A DNA stretch of 64,000 nucleotides from an uncultured Microcaldota archaeon (GCA_903884505.1 CAISET010000002.1:213917-277916); one strand, 5' to 3'. Numbered from the stretch's first letter, positions 34,483-43,270 are shown. A program made the numbers and translations. The notes: generated by a model not told the origin, from the letters alone.

Positions 34483-35286
34483 ATGCCCGCAATAGTCTAT
34501 TCTTCGCTTGACCCCGCAGGATGCAACATCGCAGAACGCCTGCGCAAGCTCTACGGTTTCAAGCCAGCAGGCGACCCCGGCGGGAAATTCCCGTTTTGGA
34601 GGGACGAAAAAGGCGTCCTGCTCATCGAGATAGACACGCCAACCATCACCTCGGATTACGTTGATTCGCTGCTTAAAACAGACCTCATCGTCTTTGCAAG
34701 CAAGCACAAGAGCGAGAGCAAAACGCCAACGCTCACCGCCCACCCCTGCGGAAATTGGAGTGACAAGTCTGATTTTGGAGGGAAGCCGAGGACGCTGGCG
34801 CCTACCTCCGCGCTTGCGTTGAAGGCGGCGATGAAAGAGCTGGCAACGAACCCACTCCCTGGCTTCGAAGTTGTGATGGAATGCACGCACCACGGCCCAC
34901 TTCTAAAAACGCCCTTCATCTTCGTGGAAATAGGCAGCTCCGAAAAGGAGTGGGAAATTGCCGAGGCCGGGGAAATCGTCGCAAAGGCATGCTATGCCGC
35001 ATGCGCCCAACAGTTGCCGCCGCAGAGAATCGCAATAGGCATAGGCGGAGTCCATTACCCCCATGAAATAACGAAGGAAATCCTGAGGACGGACATCGCG
35101 GTCGGCCACATCATCCCGAAGTACGCGATGGAATGGCTCGATGAGGAAATGGTGAAGCAGATGATTGGGAAAAGCGGGGGAAAAGTGGAGCTGGCGCTCA
35201 TCGACTGGAAGAGCCTCAAGAAGGAGGAGCGGGAGAAGGCGCTCGCGCTGCTCAAGATATATAATATACCTTTCGCGAAGGTCTAA
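34483..35286 (+). CDS. dtdA: D-aminoacyl-tRNA deacylase, archaeal type
   Basis: A 267-residue enzyme that hydrolyses D-amino acids off tRNA (DTD2/DtdA family). Typical segments: FASKHKSESKTPTLTAHPCGNW, VVMECTHHGPLLKTPFIFVEIG, and IGIGGVHYPHE. Length fits the archaeal and plant family. It begins 25 bp after the helicase stop and may share its transcript. Confidence 0.93.
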   Translation: MPAIVYSSLDPAGCNIAERLRKLYGFKPAGDPGGKFPFWRDEKGVLLIEIDTPTITSDYVDSLLKTDLIVFASKHKSESKTPTLTAHPCGNWSDKSDFGGKPRTLAPTSALALKAAMKELATNPLPGFEVVMECTHHGPLLKTPFIFVEIGSSEKEWEIAEAGEIVAKACYAACAQQLPPQRIAIGIGGVHYPHEITKEILRTDIAVGHIIPKYAMEWLDEEMVKQMIGKSGGKVELALIDWKSLKKEEREKALALLKIYNIPFAKV

Positions 35287-35297
35287 CAGGTGGTTTG

Positions 35298-35585
35298 ATG
35301 ACAGGAGCAGGGTTGGATCCGACGCAGTTCGGCTTGCTGGTAAGGGCATTCACGGTGCTCTTCGCCACTGGGCTGGCATACATAGCCTTCGTGGCGTGGA
35401 GAACGCGCAAGCGCAGCATCATGTTCCTCATATGCATAGCCTTCCTCGCCTACCTTGCGCGCGACATACTTCGCCTCAGCGAGATGCTCTACCCGCAGAG
35501 CACCTCCCCGATGCTTATCAGCATGGCGGACATACTCGACCTCGTGACGCTTGTGCTGATATTCTTCGCAGTGGTGAAGGAGTGA
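35298..35585 (+). CDS. Small membrane protein paired with a regulator
   Basis: A 95-residue protein with three hydrophobic segments (LLVRAFTVLFATGLAYIAFV, IMFLICIAFLAYLA, DILDLVTLVLIFFAVV). ATG at 35298 follows AGGTGGTTTG. It is separated by 4 bp from a two-winged-helix regulator, an arrangement seen in other archaea where a small membrane protein sits next to a MarR/ArsR-like regulator, hinting at membrane sensing. No family name recognised. Confidence 0.65.
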   Translation: MTGAGLDPTQFGLLVRAFTVLFATGLAYIAFVAWRTRKRSIMFLICIAFLAYLARDILRLSEMLYPQSTSPMLISMADILDLVTLVLIFFAVVKE

Positions 35586-35589
35586 TGGC

Positions 35590-36102
35590 GTGAACATCCA
35601 GGCGCTCGAGACAAGGCAGCAGGTCCTCGAGTTCATCCAGCGCTTCCCGGGCTTCCACTTCCGCGAGCTCCAGCGCAGGCTCGGGCTTGCGGTGGGCACC
35701 CTGCAGTACCACCTCGCCCAGCTCGAGCAGGACAAGCTCATCATCGGCAGGAAGGACGGCGAGTACACTCGCTATTACGCAGTCGGAGTGGTCACGGAGC
35801 GCGACAGGATTCTTCTCCAGTTCATGAGGCAGACCCCGGTGCGCCACATACTGCTCCACTTGCTCGAGGCAAAGACGGCCAACCACAAGCAGCTGACCGC
35901 CCGCATAGGCCTCTCCCCAGCGACCGCCTCATGGTACCTCGGGAAGCTCCTCGAGGCGAAGCTTGTCGTGAAGAAGAAGTCCGGCCGCGAGGTCTTCTAC
36001 TCCCTTGCCGACCATTCCGAGATAGCCCGGACCATCGTGGCGTACCGCGCCAGCTTCCTCGACAAGCTCGTTGACAAGTTCGCGGATATCTGGGAGAAAT
36101 AG
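35590..36102 (+). CDS. Transcription regulator with two winged-helix domains
   Basis: A 170-residue protein. The first winged helix (FPGFHFRELQRRLGLAVGTLQYHLAQLE) and second (HKQLTARIGLSPATASWYLGKLLEAKLV) both have full helix-turn-helix and wing patterns. GTG start. Tightly linked to the membrane protein upstream; together they may be an autoregulated membrane-coupled switch, by inference. Confidence 0.85.
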   Translation: MNIQALETRQQVLEFIQRFPGFHFRELQRRLGLAVGTLQYHLAQLEQDKLIIGRKDGEYTRYYAVGVVTERDRILLQFMRQTPVRHILLHLLEAKTANHKQLTARIGLSPATASWYLGKLLEAKLVVKKKSGREVFYSLADHSEIARTIVAYRASFLDKLVDKFADIWEK

Positions 36103-36112
36103 GTGAAGCCCG

Positions 36113-36919
36113 ATGGACCCCTGGCAATTCTTTTATGACAACTTCATCCGTCCAATGGACGAGCGGACCGGCTACAATGCAATCAACACCATAACCTACG
36201 CGGCAATCGCACTACTCGCAGCCTACCTCCTCTACAAAGGGCTCCAGCGCCTGAAAATAAAAATCGACGATTCGTTCGTCCCCTCAATTATCCCCTTCAT
36301 ACTTTTCGGCTCAACCCTCCGCGTGGTAGTTGATGCAAACATCCTCCCCTACAGCTACCTCACGACAACGCCGGGCATCTACGTGGTGATAGGCCTCCTT
36401 ACAGTCGCCAGCGTGCTCCTCTTCCATCGATACAAGGCTATGCAGCACCTCTGGAAATTCGGAGCACTCCTCTGGCTCGCCTCGCTTCTCCCACTCATCC
36501 CGCTCTTCAAGAACTTCGACTTCGTCACCTTCATCCTGCTCCTCGCCCTGGCAGGCGCGGCAGCCGGCAACGCCATTTTCACGTGGCTGCGGCTCAGCTG
36601 CAGATGGCAGTACCTCCTCGCGGTCTTCTCGCACGCGCTCGACGGCGCCGCAACATTCGTCTCAATTGACATCTTCTCGCGCATGATGGGCATCAACTAC
36701 TTCGAGCAGCACGTGGTCACGAACATAATCTCGCAAACTTTCGGCGGCTTCTGGGCCTTCTACGCCATCAAGCTCATCTTCTCAATCGGCGCAGTCTGGC
36801 TCCTGGACAAGGACGCAGGAATACAAGATGATGAGCGCAACTACATCCTGCTGCTCCTCATAATCTTCGGCCTCGCGCCCGGAGTCCGCGACGCGCTGAG
36901 GCTCCTCTGCGGGGTGTGA
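36113..36919 (+). CDS. DUF63 family membrane protein
   Basis: A 268-residue protein with about seven membrane helices. The N-terminus (FYDNFIRPMDERTGYNAINTITYA) and the FILFGSTLRVVVDANILPYSYLTTTPGIY segment are typical of archaeal DUF63. Function unknown; the family is near-universal in some archaeal groups. Its stop is 2 bp before the dphB start. Confidence 0.88.
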   Translation: MDPWQFFYDNFIRPMDERTGYNAINTITYAAIALLAAYLLYKGLQRLKIKIDDSFVPSIIPFILFGSTLRVVVDANILPYSYLTTTPGIYVVIGLLTVASVLLFHRYKAMQHLWKFGALLWLASLLPLIPLFKNFDFVTFILLLALAGAAAGNAIFTWLRLSCRWQYLLAVFSHALDGAATFVSIDIFSRMMGINYFEQHVVTNIISQTFGGFWAFYAIKLIFSIGAVWLLDKDAGIQDDERNYILLLLIIFGLAPGVRDALRLLCGV

Positions 36920-36921
36920 AA

Positions 36922-37683
36922 ATGCCGCTCACGTTCATAGGCACCGGAGTCTGGGAGGAGACCGACATCTCCCTGAAGGGGCTCGAGGAGCTCAGGGACA
37001 GCGACGTGATTTTCGCAGAGCAGTACACCTCGGAAACGGAAGATGGGACAATCGAACGGCTCGAAAAACTAATCGGAAAATCCATCACAGTCCTCACCCG
37101 CGAGGAGGTGGAAGATGGGAAATCAATCCTCGCAGAAGCGGAGCGCAAGCGCGTCGCGCTCGTAGTCGCTGGCGACCCGATGATAGCCACAACGCACATC
37201 TCACTGAAGCTAGACGCACTGAAACGCAAGATTCCAGTGCGCATAATCCATTCCTCCTCCATCCTTTCTGCCGCAATCTCCGAATCAGGTCTACATACCT
37301 ACAAGTTCGGCAGGCCCGCCACGCTCCCGTTCTGGTCCGAGAAATACAAGCCCACCTCAACCTACGACGCAATCGCGGAGAACCTGGCGCGCGGCCTTCA
37401 CACGATGCTCTTCCTGGATTTGAAGGACGGCAAAAGGATGACCGCGCACGAGGCCATGGACCTTCTTCTTGAGATTGAGAAGGGGAAGAACGGGAAAATC
37501 ATAACACCTAAGACAAAACTCCTCGTCCTCTCTCGCATCGGGAGTGAGGCGCAGAAGCTGTCCTATGGTGAAATTGGGAAATTGCAAAAATCAAAAACCC
37601 TCGGTTCCACGCCTTTCATCCTCATCCTCCCGGGCAAGCTCCACTTCACTGAGGCGGAAGCGCTATTAATAAATTCGGCCTAA
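36922..37683 (+). CDS. dphB: Diphthine synthase
   Basis: A 253-residue SAM-dependent methyltransferase that acts in diphthamide formation on elongation factor 2. Motifs FIGTGVWEETDISLKGLEEL, VAGDPMIATTH, HSSSILSAAISESGLHTYKFGR match the family closely. ATG at 36922 preferred; a GTG 6 bp upstream is possible. Follows the DUF63 gene, probably in one operon. Confidence 0.94.
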   Translation: MPLTFIGTGVWEETDISLKGLEELRDSDVIFAEQYTSETEDGTIERLEKLIGKSITVLTREEVEDGKSILAEAERKRVALVVAGDPMIATTHISLKLDALKRKIPVRIIHSSSILSAAISESGLHTYKFGRPATLPFWSEKYKPTSTYDAIAENLARGLHTMLFLDLKDGKRMTAHEAMDLLLEIEKGKNGKIITPKTKLLVLSRIGSEAQKLSYGEIGKLQKSKTLGSTPFILILPGKLHFTEAEALLINSA

Positions 37684-37691
37684 ACCTTTCC

Positions 37692-38084
37692 GTGGAATTC
37701 AGTATCCGGTCCTCAAGGCAGAAGGACATACTCGACATTACGGACCTTGTCGGGGAGTCGGTCCGCAAGAGCAAAATCCAGGACGGCATCTGCCTCGTCT
37801 TCGCCCCGCACGCGACAGCAGGCATAATCATCAACGAGTTCGAGCCGAACATAAAGCAGGACTTTGAAATGGTTTTCGACAAGCTCTTTCCCGCTGCCAG
37901 CTACAGGCACAACAGCATTGACGACAACGCGCAGGCCCATCTGAAGAGCGGGATAATCGGCAGCGAGCGCACGGTTCCGGTAGACGGCGGTTCGCTGCTC
38001 CTCGGGACCTGGCAGCGCATACTGCTCTGTGAATTCGACGGCCCGAGAGAAAGGCGGGTTGTTGTGAAGGTGGTGGGGAAATGA
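37692..38084 (+). CDS. YjbQ/UPF0047 family protein
   Basis: A 130-residue protein of the YjbQ (UPF0047) family. Signatures: FAPHATAGIIINEFEPNI, YRHNSIDDNAQAHLKSGIIGSE, LGTWQRILLCEFDGPRERRVVV. Members are reported to have weak thiamine phosphate synthase activity; the physiological role is unclear. GTG start; its last codons and stop form the first copy of a duplicated 24-bp sequence. Confidence 0.9.
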   Translation: MEFSIRSSRQKDILDITDLVGESVRKSKIQDGICLVFAPHATAGIIINEFEPNIKQDFEMVFDKLFPAASYRHNSIDDNAQAHLKSGIIGSERTVPVDGGSLLLGTWQRILLCEFDGPRERRVVVKVVGK

Positions 38085-38167
38085 CGGAGGTTCAGGAACC
38101 GACGCTTTGCGCGGGAGGAGCCTGCGACTACCAAGCATCGGGGGTTCTGAAGGTGGTGGGGAAATGA
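38061..38167 (+). repeat. Junction repeat and dispersed leader element upstream of NAD kinase
   Basis: A 24-bp sequence ending GGTGGTGGGGAAATGA occurs at 38061-38084 and 38144-38167 (one mismatch). Between the copies, ATG 38081 opens a 28-codon ORF (MTEVQEPTLCAGGACDYQAS) with ATGA overlaps on both sides. The interior 38085-38150 resembles 58137-58245 on the opposite strand, sharing CGGAGGTTCAGGAACCGACG, GAGCCTGCGA and CGGGGGTTCTGA in the same order. Confidence 0.65.
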
Positions 38168-38883
38168 AAAGGCTGAGGCGCGCACTCGTAATATTCAACC
38201 CGAAGAAGCCCCACGCAAAAGAGCTTGCCACGGAAGTCAGCGCATTCCTCAGGGCGAATGGCGCCGAAGTGGTTAAGCATGCCGAAATTGCCGATGCACT
38301 AATAATCGTGAGCGGCGACGGCACGCTCCTCTATCACAAGTCGAAATACCGCCTGCCAATCTTCGCCATAGGCAGCGAGACGAGTTTCATCTGCCAGGCA
38401 ACCTCGAAAAACTGGGGGGGGAAGCTCCTGCGCATAATCCGTGATGGCTTCAGGACCGAGAAGCGCATGATGCTGGCTTGCGAAGTCAACGGCAAGGTGG
38501 TCGAGAATGCGCTCAATGAGGTGGTCATCCGCAGCAGGGACCATCGCGTGATAGACCTCGAAGTCTCGGTTGGCGGGAAGCGCTTCAGCTTCTACGCTGA
38601 CGGAATCCTTTTTTCCACCCCGACCGGCGCGAGCGCATACTGTTACTCCTGCGGGGGCAGCGAGCTGCCCAAGCACGCGCGCAGATACGAAGTGGTCGCA
38701 ATCGCACCATACAGGCGCCTCTTCAAGCCCATGATAGTACGCGATTCCGCAGTCTCTTCGGCAACCACGAAAAGCAGCACCGCGGACCTAGTTTTCGACG
38801 GCCAGTTCATCCACCGCGTGAAGCCCGGCTCCAAAATCCGAGTCTACAAGAGCAGGCAGACTGTGGAGCTCATCAGGGCCTGA
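38164..38883 (+). CDS. nadK: NAD kinase
   Basis: A 239-residue ATP/polyphosphate-NAD kinase that makes NADP+. The GGDGT-type motif is SGDGTLLYHKSKY, the nucleotide site TPTGASAYCYSCGG, and NEVVIRSRDHRVIDLEV matches the family's NE/D motif. Slightly short and compact. Its ATG overlaps the stop of the 28-codon ORF in the repeat element. Confidence 0.92.
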   Translation: MKRLRRALVIFNPKKPHAKELATEVSAFLRANGAEVVKHAEIADALIIVSGDGTLLYHKSKYRLPIFAIGSETSFICQATSKNWGGKLLRIIRDGFRTEKRMMLACEVNGKVVENALNEVVIRSRDHRVIDLEVSVGGKRFSFYADGILFSTPTGASAYCYSCGGSELPKHARRYEVVAIAPYRRLFKPMIVRDSAVSSATTKSSTADLVFDGQFIHRVKPGSKIRVYKSRQTVELIRA

Positions 38884-38942
38884 CCGAGCAAAACCCTACT
38901 GTCTTATATGATACGGCAGCGCCAGCAATTGCAGGTGACCAA

Positions 38943-39242
38943 ATGCCAGATCCCGTATTCATCGAAGTTGTGACCTCGCCCAACTGCGTGCATTCGCCCA
39001 GGGCGATGAAGGTCGCGAAGCGCGCTGTTACCAAGCGCCATGATGCGATAATACTCCGCGAGATCAGCATAGCGACCGAAGAGGGGATGCAGCTGGCGCA
39101 GGCATTCGAAGTGAAGGCAACCCCCACAATTGCGATAAACGGCCGGGTGGCCTTTGTAGGCGTCCCAACCATGGATGTGATGGATGGCCTCATCACTGCC
39201 ACTCTGCAAAAGGAAAAGGAGCGCAACTCGTACTTCTTCTAG
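38943..39242 (+). CDS. Thioredoxin-fold protein, CxxS variant
   Basis: A 99-residue thioredoxin/glutaredoxin-like protein with TSPNCVHSPRAMKVAKRA at the active-site position, so CxxC is replaced by CVHS, and the cis-Pro segment KATPTIAING. A single Cys suggests glutathione-type/monothiol exchange or a structural role. TATA-like CTTATATGAT lies near 38904. Confidence 0.8.
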   Translation: MPDPVFIEVVTSPNCVHSPRAMKVAKRAVTKRHDAIILREISIATEEGMQLAQAFEVKATPTIAINGRVAFVGVPTMDVMDGLITATLQKEKERNSYFF

Positions 39243-39871
39243 ACCTTAACCACGCGGTATTTCACGTAGTGCAGTATCACCCACGTGATGCCGTAGGCGA
39301 GGAATGCCCAACCCGCATTCCACCACTGGTAATACGTCATAAGCCCGCTGAGCCTGAGCATGTACTCCCCAAGCATCCCGTAGGTTGCGAAGACGAGGAC
39401 GTCTATAACCGAATGCATCCGATCATAGCTCTTCGGAAGGTAAAGTGCCCACGCCGTCCCGCCAATGAGGCAGATGAGCATTACTTCGATAGGCACAACG
39501 CCTATCGCAAGGATTGCGCCGTGTGTCGCCCACAACCCCAGCAGCCACCCGGAATTCTCGAACGCGAAGTCGAACACCATAAGGAACAGGCCGACCAGGA
39601 AGGCGCGCTTGACCCTGTCAAAGTCATTTCGGTTGAGCTTCAACTCCGCAAGGCACCAGATGGCAGCTATCGTCACGAGCGTGAGGTATACTGCAGAAGC
39701 CGGTATCACAGAGAAATAGATAAGTACCGCCAGCGAAGTGAATAGCACAACAAGGAACAGTAGCGTCAGCTTGTTGCGCATAGCTTCTGGAAACTCCTCG
39801 GCCGGCGTTGCCTTCGCAAGCGCAGGCCTCCTGACCGCGATTTTCATCCTCTTCTTTGCCAAGGTAATCAC
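39239..39871 (-). CDS. Polytopic membrane protein of unknown function
   Basis: A 210-residue protein with about six hydrophobic helices from residue 34, after a basic N-terminal region. A conserved-looking DFAFENSGWLLGLW and YDRMHSVIDVLVFATYGMLGEYM could be functional. ATG overlaps the end of the HAD gene by 4 bp (ATGA), so it is coupled to it. Confidence 0.7.
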   Translation of the reverse strand: MITLAKKRMKIAVRRPALAKATPAEEFPEAMRNKLTLLFLVVLFTSLAVLIYFSVIPASAVYLTLVTIAAIWCLAELKLNRNDFDRVKRAFLVGLFLMVFDFAFENSGWLLGLWATHGAILAIGVVPIEVMLICLIGGTAWALYLPKSYDRMHSVIDVLVFATYGMLGEYMLRLSGLMTYYQWWNAGWAFLAYGITWVILHYVKYRVVKV

Positions 39872-40509
39872 TTTCCGATTCCAAGCAACGGCTTCAGCCC
39901 CAGAAGGCTCCTGATGCGCAGCTTGCCAATCCCACTGCCTCTTTTAGTGAGCAGCACGGTTTTAATACCCGCCGCCCTCCCGGCCTGCAGGTCCACGCCG
40001 TTGTCCCCGACAAAAAGCGCGTCATTCCCCCTGACCCCTATCTCCCTTAGCGCAAGAAGCAGCGGCTCGGGGTGTGGCTTCGGGTTCTTCACGTGCCTCG
40101 CAGTGACCATAGCATCAAAATATCCCGCAAGCCCGAGGGCCCTGAGGAGCTCGGGCGCAGTATTCCCCCTGTTCGTCGCAATCGCAACCTTCACCTTTTT
40201 CCTCTTCAGGAACCTCAGCAGCTCCTTAGCCCCCTTCATGGGCTTAATCCTCGCGAACGCCTCGTGCGCAAGCACGGAGCACCGTTCGTCCATCCTCCCC
40301 TTCAGTTCCTTGTCACCCTTCTTTTCCGGAGGAAGAAGTTCCCAGATTATCCTTGCCCTGTCAAAGGCCTCGACCTTCCTTATGCTTCTCCTGCTGGGGG
40401 TGGGAAAGCCAAAATCCGCAAAGAGCGCCTGGAAAATCTCGTAGATTGTCTCCGTGCTGTCAGCAATCGTCCCGTCAAGGTCGAATATGACTCCCTTCAC
40501 CTTATTCAA
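39868..40509 (-). CDS. HAD-superfamily hydrolase, phosphoglycolate phosphatase-like
   Basis: A 213-residue hydrolase. Motif I FDLDGTIADSTE, motif II ATNRGNTAPE, Lys in NPKPHPEPLL, motif IV FVGDNGVDLQAGRAAG. The helical cap (about 18-85) is C1 type as in PGP/Gph. Substrate not predictable. Overlaps taw1 by 8 bp and the downstream membrane protein by 4 bp: a three-gene operon. Confidence 0.9.
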   Translation of the reverse strand: MNKVKGVIFDLDGTIADSTETIYEIFQALFADFGFPTPSRRSIRKVEAFDRARIIWELLPPEKKGDKELKGRMDERCSVLAHEAFARIKPMKGAKELLRFLKRKKVKVAIATNRGNTAPELLRALGLAGYFDAMVTARHVKNPKPHPEPLLLALREIGVRGNDALFVGDNGVDLQAGRAAGIKTVLLTKRGSGIGKLRIRSLLGLKPLLGIGK

Positions 40510-41446
40510 AGTGCATCATCCTCTCCTTCTCCGCCTTCCCATCCCTGCAAAGGAGCGCCACTCGGCTCGGCTCGCTCTCATCTGAAAAGATGTAGTCGCT
40601 CTCCCCGGCAACTTCCCTCGCGAACGCAGCAATCTCGCCATGGCCCAGCATGCTCCCGGCAGAAAGCCTCTTTATGCTCCCTCCCCTGTGCATGTAAGAC
40701 TTCACTTCGACGAAATCCGGCATCGCCTTCCTGATAAGCTCCGCATATCCCTTTGCGCCAAAATCGTTCATCCCCTTCACGACCGTCATCCTGATTACGC
40801 GCCTGCATTTCAAATCCGCGAACAGCCCAAGCGTTTCGTTCAGCCTCTTCCACCCATCAGAAATCAGCGGCGCGCAAACCTTGGAGTAAGTCTTCTCATC
40901 CGGTGCAACGACAGAAACGTAAAGCTGCGTCGGCAGCTTCCCCAGCCCCGCAACCCTCTCAGGAAAAGTCCCGTTCGTCACTACAAACGTAGTCATCCCC
41001 TTCTTCGCATATTCCCCAACCAGCTCCCCCATAAGCGGATACGCGAACGGCTCACCGCTCAGCGAGATGGCCGCATGCTTCGGGTTCCGCGCCTCCTCCC
41101 ACTTCTTTCTATCCGTTTTCGCCTCCCCGCCGAACCCGGAGACTATCTCCTTCTGCGCGGCAATGCTCGCCTCGACAATTCCCGCAGGCTCATCCGGGTC
41201 CTCCACCTCAATCTTTGAAAAGTCACCCGCCCTCCAGCAGAAGGCGCAGTTGTGGGTGCACGCGTTGGTCGCAGGGGTCATCTGGATGCAGCGGTGGCAT
41301 TTTATCCCGTAAAACTTCTCCTTGTAGCACACGCCCTCGTTGTAGATGGACTTTTTCGTCCAGTGGCACAGCTTCGCCGAGGAATTCCTCCCGAAAAGCT
41401 TGTAGCCCTGCCTCCTCAGCACTCCTTTTTCGTCCTCCGGAATCAT
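40502..41446 (-). CDS. taw1: tRNA 4-demethylwyosine synthase (TYW1-like)
   Basis: A 314-residue radical SAM enzyme that forms the tricyclic base imG-14 at position 37 of tRNA-Phe. The radical SAM cluster motif is CTHNCAFCWR (CxxxCxxC); a second set of Cys upstream (CHRC) can hold the extra [4Fe-4S] cluster of the archaeal enzyme. SLSGEPFAYPLMGELV, VTNGTFPE and YVSVVAPDEKTY are family landmarks. Confidence 0.95.
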   Translation of the reverse strand: MIPEDEKGVLRRQGYKLFGRNSSAKLCHWTKKSIYNEGVCYKEKFYGIKCHRCIQMTPATNACTHNCAFCWRAGDFSKIEVEDPDEPAGIVEASIAAQKEIVSGFGGEAKTDRKKWEEARNPKHAAISLSGEPFAYPLMGELVGEYAKKGMTTFVVTNGTFPERVAGLGKLPTQLYVSVVAPDEKTYSKVCAPLISDGWKRLNETLGLFADLKCRRVIRMTVVKGMNDFGAKGYAELIRKAMPDFVEVKSYMHRGGSIKRLSAGSMLGHGEIAAFAREVAGESDYIFSDESEPSRVALLCRDGKAEKERMMHFE

Positions 41447-41469
41447 CGCGAAATCTTCGGACGCGAAAG

Positions 41470-41478
41470 TTATAAATC
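41470..41478. promoter_or_regulatory. TATA box in the taw1/cupredoxin divergent region
   Basis: TTATAAATC lies about 34-42 bp before the cupredoxin ATG at 41512 and 24 bp from the opposite taw1 start; it probably serves one or both. Confidence 0.45.
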
Positions 41479-41511
41479 CCCGCCAAATTCAACTGTCATC
41501 GGGTGATTCTG

Positions 41512-42006
41512 ATGAAGCACGCATATGCACTGTTCGCAATCGCGGCTGCCCTTCTGTTGTTCGGCTGCATCGGGGGCGGATACCAGCCGCCAGTTCCGAG
41601 CCCGACTGCGATTCCGAGCTTGCCCCCGATTCAGACTCCCTCATTCCAGACTCCTACTCCCGTGCACACCCAAACGCCGGCCGGGACGCCTGCCGCAACT
41701 CCTGCGCAATCTGCAACCACTACTCCTGCCCCGACCGCAACGCCGGCCGCCCAGGCGGCAAGCATTGAGATACACGGTTTCGCATTCAACCCGAACTCGC
41801 TGACCGTGCCCGTAGGAACAACAGTCACCTGGACGAATCGCGATTCGGTGCCGCACACAATCACGAGCGATTCCGGGGGCACACTCGCCTCGCCATCCGT
41901 TCCAAGCGGCCAGGCATTCTCCTACACCTTCACCCAGCCCGGCACCTATGCCTACCACTGCAGCATCCACACCACGATGCACGGGACCGTAACGGTAACT
42001 CCATAG
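41512..42006 (+). CDS. Plastocyanin-like blue copper lipoprotein
   Basis: A 164-residue surface protein: lipobox LLLFGC (Cys about 19), a long Pro/Thr linker to about 85, then a cupredoxin domain. Copper ligands are His (DSVPHTITSD), Cys and His (YHCSIH) and Met (TTMHG). ATG 41512 follows GGTGATTCTG. Likely an outward-facing electron carrier or copper binder. Confidence 0.88.
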   Translation: MKHAYALFAIAAALLLFGCIGGGYQPPVPSPTAIPSLPPIQTPSFQTPTPVHTQTPAGTPAATPAQSATTTPAPTATPAAQAASIEIHGFAFNPNSLTVPVGTTVTWTNRDSVPHTITSDSGGTLASPSVPSGQAFSYTFTQPGTYAYHCSIHTTMHGTVTVTP

Positions 42007-42097
42007 CGAACCCACCAATTTTTATTCTCCTTCGTCGCACGCCTATCCGTCACGATAATCCCTTCCGGAAAACTCCTGAGGGGGTCGAGGTGTCCAA

Positions 42098-43270
42098 TTG
42101 GCAGTGAAACTTACTTTCAACCCGGAAAAAAAGGAGCTCTTTGCCGACGAGCCAGAATCCGTCTCATCCCTTTCGCGCGGCTTCTACGGCGAGATGGCAA
42201 AAGGCACAATCCACCTCACCCCGGAGGAGGCGCTCTACCTCATAGACATAAGGAACGGCGAATGCACGGACACCTCGCTCAACACGCTGAAATTCAACGA
42301 CGTCGCTTCGCTCTTCATCGGCGAGCTCCCGAAGCTTATGGCGCGCTACCACACGTTCAAGGACTGGCGCGACCGCGGCCTCATCCTCCGCCCCATTTCC
42401 GAGGCTGAGGGGAAATACGGCCGCAACCCGGTCAAGAAATACCCGCCGGGAAAGTTCAAGCCCCCGAAATATTCGGTGCAGGGGCTCTTCTTCCCGGAGG
42501 ACCTCATGACCGTAATAGACGATGAAGCGGTCGGAAAAGAGCTCTACTCCAGCTACTGGCTCGGGCAGTTCGGCTCCTACAAGGCCGAGCAGCGCGGCCG
42601 CATATCAAAGCTCGACGTCTACGAGACGCTCTTCATGATGAAGCACTGCGGGCTCGGGCTGAAAGGCACGACCCAGAAGCAGGTAATCCAGGCGGCAAAA
42701 AAGCGGCGCCCCGACTTCCCTTCCATGTACCAGGTCTACGAGGACTGGCGCCTGCGCGGCTACGTGCTGAAGACAGGGTTCAAGTTCGGGACGCACTTCC
42801 GCCTCTACCTCCCGGGCGCATCCCCGGCCCGCTCGCAGGATGAGTGGATACATTCAAAGCACGTCATCCACATCTTCCCGAGGCGCGCGAAGATGATAAT
42901 CTCGGAATGGGCCCGCGCAATCCGCGTCGCGCATTCGGTGAAGAAGACCTTTATTCTCGCAATCCCGGGAAGGAGCGGGAAAACGAAGCCCAGCGTGGCG
43001 CTCGATTTCCTCCTATACCACAGGAAGCACGGCGGAATCGAAACCCCCAAGGAGGACAAGCCGCATTTCCTGATGCTTTCCCTCAGCGAGGAGGAATACA
43101 TCGGCGGGGCGGAGCTCGCGGATGCTATCGAGCAGGCCAAGAAAATCGGGCTGGACCTGATACTCGCGATCGCAGACAGGGAAACTTCCGTCACCTATTA
43201 CCGGGTAAAGCGCGTCGAGCTGCCCGGCTCGCCATACGAGTATTACGAGATAGAGTGGGAGCAGCCATGA
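42098..43270 (+). CDS. endA: tRNA-splicing endonuclease, three-unit form
   Basis: Cuts bulge-helix-bulge motifs to remove archaeal introns. 390 residues, about twice the homotetrameric enzyme, with an N-terminal structural unit, a central catalytic unit and a C-terminal beta-type unit, as in the epsilon-2 enzyme described for ARMAN/Micrarchaeota. Catalytic candidates: Tyr237 in FGTHFRLY, His255 in SKHVIH, Lys282/283 in SVKKTFILAI. TTG start after GAGGTG. The tRNA-His and tRNA-Met genes in this window hold its presumed substrates. Confidence 0.92.
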   Translation: MAVKLTFNPEKKELFADEPESVSSLSRGFYGEMAKGTIHLTPEEALYLIDIRNGECTDTSLNTLKFNDVASLFIGELPKLMARYHTFKDWRDRGLILRPISEAEGKYGRNPVKKYPPGKFKPPKYSVQGLFFPEDLMTVIDDEAVGKELYSSYWLGQFGSYKAEQRGRISKLDVYETLFMMKHCGLGLKGTTQKQVIQAAKKRRPDFPSMYQVYEDWRLRGYVLKTGFKFGTHFRLYLPGASPARSQDEWIHSKHVIHIFPRRAKMIISEWARAIRVAHSVKKTFILAIPGRSGKTKPSVALDFLLYHRKHGGIETPKEDKPHFLMLSLSEEEYIGGAELADAIEQAKKIGLDLILAIADRETSVTYYRVKRVELPGSPYEYYEIEWEQP

